A stretch of 64,000 nucleotides of DNA, taken from assembly GCA_030280995.1 (NCBI GenBank), contig JASXTE010000016.1, positions 12,477,001 through 12,541,000 of the forward strand, read 5' to 3'. Shown one piece after another: positions 55,400 through 64,000 of the stretch (its first letter is position 1; the number at the start of each line of letters is the position of its first letter). The notes under the pieces are model-generated. The model searched no databases, was not told where the DNA came from, and worked only from the letters and a program-made list of their open reading frames with translations. The stretch comes from Hemileia vastatrix. Its lineage: Eukaryota; Basidiomycota; Pucciniomycetes; Pucciniales; Zaghouaniaceae. The position numbers and the translations under genes were made by a program.

Positions 55400-57136
55400 G
55401 CTTCTGATAACTATACATGATATATATAAATAATATAATAGAAAAATTGTAGCAAAAAGTTGAAAACTAGAAAAAAACATTTAAAGAAATTTTAAACTAT
55501 TGAACTTATGTATTTTATGAGTTTATTGTATTTATTTTTAAATGTAATAGTAAAATATTTTGGTTAGATTAAAAATTGCTTTGAGTTAAATTAAATAATT
55601 CAAGTAAAGTTTTGAGAAAAGATTTATCTACATATATAACCATTTAGGTTGATTTCTTGTTTTGTGATTGATATATATAACTGGATAATTGAATGTAATA
55701 ACTGATAATTTAAGAAATTTCAATAAGCTATCTGCCTCAATATATTTATGATAATCTATTCAGTAACATAAAAAATTTTCTGAGTCCTTTCCTTTACTAA
55801 TTTTTTTCATTTCAATGACTATATACATTTTCAAAAAATTATTTATCATGTTTTTGGTGGAACTTAGATTGAACAATCAATGAAATCTTTTTTCCAAGTG
55901 TGGTTCAAGCTAATTTGAGCCATGAAAAAATTTATACTTCTTTATAAGTTTTATTAAATACTTTGAAGTTCTGAAAATAAATACAAATTAAGAATTATTT
56001 TTAGAAAATAGTATATTAAAAATAGTTTTAATTTGATTATATATTTTTATGATATGATTTATTTCCACTTAAAAGATTAAGAAACTACATAAAAATCAAT
56101 TTTATACAACTACATTATATAAAAAAGATATCAGCTCTTCTGCTTAGATTTGAAGTACTTCAAAAAACATTATTTTTGGCTTAGGTAAACATTATATAGC
56201 GTATTAAGAACATCATATTAATTTTTTAGACTTATACTTGTAGGTTAAAGAAAGCCTCACAGGATAAAATTGGTCATTTTGTAAAAACAATAAGTAAATA
56301 TCTTTTAAATCAATATATATTTTTATAAAAAGTCAAATTTTGATATTTATGTGTTGTTTTAAATCTGTTATGAAGATTTTAAATTTTTCTATTTAAATTA
56401 ATTTATATAAAAACATACTCATTCTAGTATTGATTTGTGGGAAGGCCAATTTCAAGAAAATTTTTAAATTCTTCTGTTTAAATAAAATATCAAAGGGATT
56501 GTTTTTCATACCCTTAGAAATTGAGTAGAAACATCATATAAGATCTACCAATTGGCATAAATATCATGATTAAAATAAATAGTTAATAAATATTGAACAT
56601 ATATATTTAATTTTACAATTTTGTGAAAGTGTTCAGTTGTGAATTACTCCTATCAACACTTTAATTCTAATGACTAAAAAAGCGTACTTGCAATGTTTCA
56701 TTTAATTTACTTTTCAACAACATAGAACTGAAATATTTTTTCTTTCCATTTAAAACATGGAATAGTATTATTTTTAATCAAAAGATGAATGCTTTTACAG
56801 CTGCTTTTCTAAATTGGTATAGTCTAAAGTACCTATTGTGTCTATTTTACAAAATGAATATCATATAATAGTTTTTCACTTTGAAACTGATACAATTATG
56901 AAAAAAAACCACTTTTACCTATTTAATTCAGTTCTTGAACAATAATACAATCAAAGTATATACCTGAAGCACATTTTTTAACATGAGAACACTTTGCAAA
57001 TTATATGGTGCTTATTCCCAGGTTGACACTTAAATTATCTCACAATAGAGCCTTGAAGAAAAATCAAGAACTAAAATAAAAATTTAAATAAATTTGTACT
57101 ACTTTTTTTTAATTATATTTAAAGTTTTACATCTAG
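55400..57136. other. Very AT-rich stretch with no recognisable feature
   Basis: No open frame of note, no tRNA, no clear repeat. TTAT/AAAT-rich throughout. Confidence 0.5.
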
Positions 57137-58263
57137 TGTCAGCCAGGCTATTCCAGGAGTCCAGTAAATGATATGTAACTTATAAAACCTGAAAGAGTGG
57201 GTAAGAATGGTATTTAATGAATATAAATTAATATTTTATTGCATAATAAAATTATATAAGTATTTTATTATATACAAGTGTTATATTAATTTTATTGGTT
57301 ATATAAATTTTTATATACATTTAAATTGAACATAATATAATATATTCTACAAATAATGGCGCATTTTTATGTATTTAATAATTATAAATTTATATTTAAT
57401 TAATTGAAAAACATATATTATAATTATAAGTGTAAAATTGACTTATAATATATTTAAATTAATTATTTAAATTTATATATTAAATAATACCTTTCATATA
57501 ATACTAAACAATAATTAATGACGCTTCTTTTGACCCTTAATTGTGTCAGGAAAAACCAATTAATTAATTTATACTAAATTGAGATTAATTAAATGTTTTG
57601 TTGCGTCAAAGTATTTTTTGTTTCACTTAAAATATCCTTAAATCAGACTGTACCATCTGTTTGGAATTATTTTTCTCATAGTTCCTATGTTCCAATCTTG
57701 TTTAGTTATTCACTATTTTTACTTACTGATTTGGGAATTAATGGCAGGAAAATTGGATTCTTAATTGGGGTTTTAATTATTTGTTTCATATTTTTCTCTA
57801 CATTGTTATGTTTCACTTACTCTTTGATATACTTGTTTTATTCTATTATAATTATTGTATTTACAAATATAGTGGCGCTTCAGAGGACCCATTGCCTATA
57901 AAAGGGCCTTGGATAATCCCCTGTAGCCTCATCACTTATTATACACTCAACAAATTAAATACAATTTTATATTACGTTTATATTCTTTTTATTAGTAATA
58001 CAATTCTAATTAAAATTCTATATAACAATTTAAAGGTTGCTTTAAGTCTGATAGTAATTAAAAGTGTTTGCCGCGCAGAACCCTTACCTTAAATAATATT
58101 ATTATTAATAAAGCCTAAATTTTTGTCATCTCTCAAGTTACTTGCCGTTGTTTTTCTTTTAAATAAATTAAATAATCTATTACAGTTTATTTCTTTTATT
58201 TTTTCCCTTGTCCTCCTCCTTTTCTCCTCTTTTCCTTACCTTCATTTAGACAACTGACCGACA
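57137..58263 (+). repeat. LTR of a further Gypsy element ('F')
   Basis: TGTCAGCCAGGCT at the start matches the first bases of the element A LTR; the end is ACCGACA. TATA box CCTATAAAAGG at 57895-57905. The two overlapping ~103-codon frames inside are hydrophobic by composition and not convincing genes. Confidence 0.65.
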
Positions 58264-58396
58264 ACTGGGGACCTTTCCAAACGACGACGACGATCAAGCC
58301 TGGCGACGAACGACAAACGCACGGACCACCTAGCAAAAAACAAAACTTTTGCCGCGACTGTGTTTTGAACTTGGGTTTGATTTCTTAGGTTTATAT
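58264..58396 (+). other. Primer-binding site and truncated leader of element F
   Basis: ACTGGGGACCTTTCC directly follows the LTR, then a GC-richer stretch (GACGACGACGATC). Element C inserts at 58397, so the body of F would lie beyond the window. Confidence 0.55.
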
Positions 58397-59573
58397 TGTC
58401 AGCCTAAATATCCTTAGGACTGAGTATTTCTTATGCTTAAAATAAGATAACCTTAACTAGATTAAGCTTATATCTTAAAAATAAGGTTAAAATAATAATA
58501 TATATTATTTTATTATATATATATATAATTATTATTCTATTATATAATTTATAATAGTTTAAATAGCTTATCCATGGCCTAATAATAATTATTAAGGTGT
58601 TAATGGAGTCATAATATACTTATCTTAAGTGATATGAAGTAATTATTGACATACATAAGCTTATATGTATACATAAATCTCATATTCAGTGAAATATGCA
58701 GTATATTATGTATATTTAGATATATAAGTGGGTTTTAGCCCCTTAATAGCCTATAACCTTTGTTTTTCTGCTTATTTTAGGTCATATGGACGAAATAAGT
58801 GGACTCACAACGCCTACAGAAGCATAGACACCTATATCAGGCGCATACACCCAGTTTGGACAACTAAAATTACTTCCTTGGATGGTTATTCACAGATTTA
58901 TGGGTTGGAAAGATGTTTTTGGGTTAATGTGGTTGCTTGGGGATGTTATTGGGGGCTTGGAAATTTTATTTTTTTCCTTTATATGCTTTTAGTTTCATTA
59001 AATCTCTTTTTGATCATTTATTTTACCTGTTTCTTTATGGTATCCGCTTTTATCTGGGTTTTCTATTTATGGTATGACTCTGTGTTATTATTAATAGTGA
59101 TGGAGGGTCCTTACTGGAGGTCTGGGTGTTGAAACTGCTTGAAGTGGACGCCATGGGGAGGTGATGGGCCCTCACAGTGCTGTAATTGCCGGGGATAGCA
59201 GTGACATCATCTGGATTGAAGGTCTGTGCACTCCAGTGGATTTGGGTATAAGTAAGGAGGGATTTTGACGGTTTATTATCATCATTCAATTACTACACTT
59301 CAAACAAACACTATAATACAATTATTAGCAATCAGAAATATATTATAAAGCCCTTATAAATTGATATTATCTTTATAAAAGCTATAACTATATTTTATTC
59401 TTCTATTTTCCACCACTAGCACGCATTTAAATCCAAGTATTGTGAGTTTTATTTGAGTATAACTATTCTATTAGTCTTCCCCTGAGGTTTAATCACTAAA
59501 TCATTTATTAATAAGTAGTAGGACCATAAAAAAACACTATTATATCATACTTATATACTAGACTATACTGACA
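58397..59573 (+). repeat. Element C 5' LTR
   Basis: 1177 bases, TGTCAGCCTAAAT to ATACTGACA. The same family is present as the solo LTR 17411-18833 (minus) and the fragment 43560-43855. ATTGGGGGTCTTTCC (59574-59588) follows as primer-binding region. Confidence 0.85.
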
Positions 59574-60084
59574 ATTGGGGGTCTTTCCTTATATTTTACT
59601 TATTATTTAGTATAAGCCTTGGGACGTGATTTTTACCTTAGTACAACTCAAAATTAACCAAATATTTGGGTCTGCTGCATATTAGTGGGTCATCATAGCT
59701 CATTGATTGCGGAAAAGAACCCTTATAATAATTGTACTAATTTTTTATCATAAAAATTAGATATTTACAGTAGTAACTGTACCCAATATAAACCCAATTT
59801 CACTTGGTATTTGGACACCAATATAACACCCAATTAAATTGGTATTTGGCTAAAGCTTGGTAAGCTAATTATTAAACCTTATAGAGGTCTAGTTAAACTT
59901 ATTATTATATTTTTAACAGATTTTTTCGAATTTTTCTTATATTTTATTTAAATAAATAAAGATATAAATTCAGGGTAAGCTCCATTGCTTTTTAATTAGT
60001 AATATAATTGCTAATATTATTTGTCTACTAATTCCACGGAGTTTTTTCCTTTTGTAGACGTAAAATATTGTTATTCTGAACAAT
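59574..60084 (+). other. Element C leader
   Basis: About 510 bases from the primer-binding region to the gag ATG. ACCCAATTTCACTTGGTATTTGG and ACCCAATTAAATTGGTATTTGG (59800-59850) are two repeated short hairpins. It lacks the CAGTTGAC repeats of element A. Confidence 0.5.
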
Positions 60085-61977
60085 ATGAGTGCTCCCCAGG
60101 ATAGTGTAAGTGAACAGCCTGCTTATAATACCAGGTCTAAAGCTAATAAAAACTTTCCAGGACATCACCATGGAGGGACAACAGTACCCCCAGCCAGAAA
60201 GCATGAGTATAGAGGAAAAGGACGCCCTCTTAAAAAAGATAAATATCAAAAAGAACTCTCCTCCTCTTCAGGATCAACTGTCCCACCTGGCCAAACAGGT
60301 TCTGAAGCTAGAGGAATCAAAATCTCTCATGTTCAAAGAGGTAGAGCAGTTGCAAAACAATTGCAAGGTAGGATTTCAGCAGATGAATCAGGCAATGGCA
60401 GAATTAAAGGGAGGCCAGTCCAGTCAATCAAATCAGCAACCCCCTACCCAAGGAGGGTCCACTCACTCCCTGTAGAATATCCTGGTAGACAAATGGAAAT
60501 GGGACTGGTTTCACCAACAGTGGACAAGCCACAGTTGCAACAGGGATCCACCCCCTCATCTGACTTCCTCAGCTCACCCTTACAAGGGAAAAAAGCGCCA
60601 AAAATCAGGACTGGCAACCATCCCTTGGTAAGTAACTTACCCTCTCAGATTAGACATAATACTGATAATTACAATATAGGTAATTCTATTGATGTTAAAT
60701 CTGTACAAAAAATAGAGGAGGATTTAAGAAATTTAGGTTTTAGAGTAGATACACCTGACTTGTCTTTTGTCCATAATAACAGTACTATATACAATGATAA
60801 TACAGTTAATCCTCAGTTGCAACCACCTACTAGTGAGATGAGAAGTTCACAGGAGAGTGAGAGAATTGAAAAGGAGGACATGGAATATTTTAACAATAAT
60901 CCAACTATCCATAGAATTGTTTCAGCATTGTGGAATAGAATGACTGATTGTGAGGAACAGACAGTTAAGCTCACTAGTGATACAATTTCATCCTTGACAT
61001 TGAACATTTCTCAATTAGCAACACGTAATAAAGAATTAGAGAAAGAACATTTGTCTCTAACTCTTAAATATGATTCATTGAGTAATAAATATAATGACCT
61101 TTCAAACAAATTTTGTGAGTTAGAAAAATTATATGAAACACACTTATTAAAGACTGAATCAAGAACAAAGTTATCTTTTGCACAGACAAATCAAAGTGTC
61201 TCTGAGCTGCTACAAAGATTAACTAAAGTTGAGATTGAAACTGCCAATCTACTGATGAACCAGGATAATCATAAGTATAATCAATATAATAATAATCCTT
61301 TCATTGGCAAAAGTGAATCTCATTCCTTCCCTGTACCACCACAATTAAAACCATCTGGTGGTAGTGTCAAATCTGAAAATGTAAGTCACAAATCCGTGCA
61401 GGAAGAAATACAAGACCATTTATCAAAAGTGAATGAGTTGTTGAATTTACCTAAGATTAGTGAGATAAAATCCAATCAGAAGAACTGGCCTAAGATAGAT
61501 CAGTACCCAACTTATGATGGGGAAGCCAGCTCTGATTGGCAGCATTTTATTCAAAGAATTGACAACTTGAAATTCTCATATAAGTTACCAGATGAAGAGA
61601 TAACATCAAAATTAATTTCTTTATTTAAGGATGTTGCTTTATTATGGTTTGAAGCTGTCTTAAGTGAGGGTAGAGACTACTCTTGGGCTGAATGGAAACA
61701 ACTTATTGAAAAACAATTTGGAGGTTCTAAATTCAGGCTTACTCAGCAAAGACTGTATGAGAAGACTAGGTATAATCTGTTGAATGGTGACAAACCTATG
61801 GTATTTTTAATGAATTTAAACAAAATATTAAAAGCCATTGAGCCTCATATGGATTTTAACTTATGGAAAGATAAGATAATATACAAATTACCTATATCTG
61901 TCAGAGACATTGTTGTAGCTAGAACATTAAATGTTACTGAATATTCTGACTTTATTAATATTTGCAATGAAATATAA
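60085..61977 (+). CDS. Element C gag (ends at a premature TAA)
   Basis: 630 codons. The N-terminus MSAPQDSV...YNTRSKANK and the next ~180 residues are basic and low complexity and overlap the +1 frame at 60170. Residues 280-400 are strongly helical (coiled coil), residues 470-630 the capsid-type region (YDGEASSDWQHF, LLWFEAVLSEG, FGGSKFRLTQQRLYEKTRY). TAA 61975-61977 follows NICNEI; the same frame continues with LNHKYESR, equivalent to LNNKYDSR in element A, so this stop is a mutation. Confidence 0.8.
   Translation: MSAPQDSVSEQPAYNTRSKANKNFPGHHHGGTTVPPARKHEYRGKGRPLKKDKYQKELSSSSGSTVPPGQTGSEARGIKISHVQRGRAVAKQLQGRISADESGNGRIKGRPVQSIKSATPYPRRVHSLPVEYPGRQMEMGLVSPTVDKPQLQQGSTPSSDFLSSPLQGKKAPKIRTGNHPLVSNLPSQIRHNTDNYNIGNSIDVKSVQKIEEDLRNLGFRVDTPDLSFVHNNSTIYNDNTVNPQLQPPTSEMRSSQESERIEKEDMEYFNNNPTIHRIVSALWNRMTDCEEQTVKLTSDTISSLTLNISQLATRNKELEKEHLSLTLKYDSLSNKYNDLSNKFCELEKLYETHLLKTESRTKLSFAQTNQSVSELLQRLTKVEIETANLLMNQDNHKYNQYNNNPFIGKSESHSFPVPPQLKPSGGSVKSENVSHKSVQEEIQDHLSKVNELLNLPKISEIKSNQKNWPKIDQYPTYDGEASSDWQHFIQRIDNLKFSYKLPDEEITSKLISLFKDVALLWFEAVLSEGRDYSWAEWKQLIEKQFGGSKFRLTQQRLYEKTRYNLLNGDKPMVFLMNLNKILKAIEPHMDFNLWKDKIIYKLPISVRDIVVARTLNVTEYSDFINICNEI
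60170..60475 (+). CDS. Overlapping +1-frame protein of element C
   Basis: ATG at 60170 lies in the favourable context CACCATGG. The protein begins MEGQQYPQPESMSIEEKDAL, then IKKNSPPLQDQL, a heptad-rich stretch and FQQMNQAMAELKGGQ, close to FVEVNQALVEIKAQ in element B. A stop at 60473-60475 precedes DKWKWDWFHQQW and a tail ending PYKGKKRQK in the same frame, so the conserved motif lies just beyond a mutation. It lies wholly within gag in the +1 frame. Confidence 0.55.
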   Translation: MEGQQYPQPESMSIEEKDALLKKINIKKNSPPLQDQLSHLAKQVLKLEESKSLMFKEVEQLQNNCKVGFQQMNQAMAELKGGQSSQSNQQPPTQGGSTHSL

Positions 61978-64000
61978 TTAAACCATAAGTATGAATCAAG
62001 GTATTCCACTTATAAGCAAAATGTTGAACCTGTAAAAACTCAGAATTCAAAAACACTTCAGGAGAAGCAGAAAAAACCTACTGCACCTGTAGTACCTAAA
62101 AAGTATGAAACAAATACTTGTTATAAGTGTAACAAACCTTGGGTAAAAGGTCACAAATGTGAGAAAAACATAAATATTGTTGAAAATCAACGTGAATCTG
62201 AAACTGAAACTGAAAAAAGTAAAGAATCAAGTGATTATGACAGCAATATCTCATATAGTGATGAAAATGAAGTCTGTATGTTGGAAGATGATTTGTCCAT
62301 CTTTGAAAATCCAATATTAAATATGGACTCAAATGAATCTTTAATGAATTTTGAGGATGCTAAAATCATTAAGGATATACAAGCTGATAACTTTAGAATG
62401 ACACCTATCACGGTTCCAGCTATCATTTCTGGTGAAAATGTTAATATAGTATTGGACACTGGAGCTGCTGGTTCAGTTGTTTCCACTAATACATTACAGA
62501 ATATTGATAGTGAATATAAGTTTAAGCTTGAACCACTTCAGAATAAAAATTGGAGAGGTTTTGGATCAGTACTACACCCCATTGGTAAATACAAAGCTGC
62601 TGTTTTCTTTAAACACCAACATGGTTATGTAAGGGTAACTTGTGACTTTGTAGTAATGGATAATACAAATTGTAGTAACTGTTTTATCATTGGAAATGAT
62701 ATTCTGACTAAATTTGGTGTAAAATTAGACCCTGCTAATAACAATTTTACAATTGGAATGAATGGTAAAAGGAAATTTAAAATAAATTCTTTTAACACAG
62801 TCTTACACATTGAGTCAGTAACAAATTCCCCGTCTAAAGGAAGAGAATCCAATGAGTTGGAACTTCTGGAAACAGAAATTTCAAAAGCATCATTTGGCAC
62901 TCAGATAAGTGAAACTGAGAAAGATAATATTTTGGAATTAATTAAAGCTTTTCCAATGGCTTTTGCACATGGTACAAATGAACTTGGCCTTGTAAAAGAA
63001 CATGAAATGAAAATTAGTTTAACCTGTGATATGGATAATATTCCTGCTAGTCTTAAAAAGAAACCATACCCTGCTTCACCAATGAAGAGGAAAGACATAG
63101 AGGATAATATTAAGATGTTATTAAAAATGAAAATTCTTGAGAAGGTTGAAACTACACCAAAATATTGTGTAATATCACCAGTGCTGATTTCTTATGAACA
63201 AGATAAAGCAAGACTGTGCGGTGATTATAGAGCATTAAATACATTTACAGTAGATGATATTTATCCCTTGCCAAGGATTGCCTCTATACATGCTACCCTT
63301 AAAGGTGCTAAATATATAAGTTGCCTAGATGGAAATAAAGGGTACCATCAAATTCCTGTTGAAAAGAATTCACAGAACTTTTTGTTGATAACAACACACA
63401 TGGGAATTTATAAGTATATCAGAATGCCATTTGGACCAAAGAATGCTCCATCAGTATTTCAAAAGTTAATGGATATAACATTCCATAATGAAATGATTGA
63501 GGGATGGTTAATGGTATAAATTGATGACATCATAGTGTTCTCTAAAAATTTTGATGAACACTTAATCCATTTAAGGAAAGTATTTCAGAAAATGGATGAA
63601 ATAAAAATGACCCTTGCATTGAAAAAATGTAAATTTGGGTTTGAATCTTTAAAAGTGCTTGGTCATATTGTATCTGGCTTACAAATATGTGTAGACCAAA
63701 ATAAAGTGGCTGCAATAAAGAATATTGGCATTCCTCAAAATGTGAAGGATATACAATCTTTTCTTGGAATGTGTGGTTATTATAGACAATATATAAAAAA
63801 CTACCAATCAATTGCTGCACCACTGACCACACTGATAAAGAAATCAGAAGCTTTCATTTGGAATAATGAAAGACAACAAGCTTTTAATAAGTTGAAAGAA
63901 TGTTTAATGACAGCTCCTATCTTGGGATTACCAGATTTCCAATTACCTTTTGTATTATATACAGATGCAAGTTTTATTGGACTGGGTGCTGCTTTGCATC
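61978..64000 (+). pseudogene. Element C gag end, protease, RT and RNase H start
   Basis: Same frame as gag. Zinc knuckle CYKCNKPWVKGHKC near 62120, protease VLDTGAAGSVVS near 62450, RT motifs ARLCGDYRALNTFTVDDIYP and MPFGPKNAPSVFQKLM. TAA at 63517-63519 replaces the Tyr of the catalytic Y-IDD (WLMV-stop-IDDIIVFSK). The frame then continues with FLGMCGYYRQYIKNY and LYTDASFIGLGAAL to the window end. Confidence 0.85.

Larger units (their letters stand above)
58397..64000 (+). mobile_element. Chromovirus element C, 5' part (runs off the window)
   Basis: 5' LTR, leader, overlapping gag frames, gag, protease, RT and the beginning of RNase H. Element C has only two stops in the visible gag-pol (61975-61977, 63517-63519), in one continuous frame. 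The 3' end and target duplication are out of view; TATAT precedes the LTR. Confidence 0.88.

Noticed and set aside
57593..58092. Membrane protein genes in the F LTR
   Set aside because: The two hydrophobic frames overlap, contain the TATA box region and follow from T-rich composition.

Overview
The window looks like a transposon-dominated, AT-rich stretch of a basidiomycete genome. A rust fungus (Pucciniales) is a reasonable guess but is not proven. The evidence is: short GT-AG introns of about 50-100 nt; Ty3/Gypsy elements of the basidiomycete type, one group with an F-I-D-D reverse-transcriptase motif and one group with an integrase chromodomain; PIF/Harbinger relics; and one intron-rich secreted glycoside hydrolase gene. 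Nearly everything else is mobile DNA in layers of different age, most of it broken by stops and frameshifts.

Layout. 1-630 is an array of imperfect ~45-bp palindromes. 2060-22713 is an old, heavily decayed Ty1/Copia element. It has been split by a 13-kb Ty3/Gypsy element on the minus strand ('element D', 4149-17217), by a solo LTR with a perfect 5-bp target duplication (17411-18833) and by small palindrome-ended elements. Element D carries, besides gag-pol, two intron-containing genes on the opposite strand, each with a zinc-cluster-like cysteine motif. 22780-24065 is a relic of a second D-type element, and 25660-27412 is a PIF/Harbinger relic.

28217-30018 is the only convincing host-type gene: a 12-exon, minus-strand, secreted GH26-family (beta-mannanase-like) protein with a 10-nt microexon. 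It is complete except for one extra base in a homopolymer. 30.7-33.7 kb holds five short hairpin elements with TACAGC ends, one of them inserted in the anticodon loop of a tRNA-Thr-like sequence.

34828-43514 is a chromovirus ('element A', plus strand) with nearly equal LTRs, a 5-bp target duplication GAATT, and gag-pol interrupted at only a few points. It sits inside an older D-type LTR, next to a truncated LTR that a second Harbinger element interrupts. That Harbinger is cut off by a minus-strand chromovirus ('element B', 45770-55399, two 1493-bp LTRs, decayed coding). 57137-58396 is the LTR and leader of a further element, interrupted by a third chromovirus ('element C', 58397 to beyond 64000).

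The most unusual signals are: (1) at the start of gag in chromoviruses A, B and C, a second reading frame (+1) encodes a conserved small protein (coiled coil, then a KWxWDW motif, then a basic Pro-rich tail) overlapping the longer frame; (2) the intron-bearing antisense zinc-cluster genes in element D, whose two cysteine half-sites appear in swapped order relative to classical Gal4-type clusters; (3) the GH26 gene, which is hidden because its exons are so short; (4) several element families whose ends are palindromes centred on TGCTAGCA. All calls come from reading the sequence and translations by eye. No database search was run.
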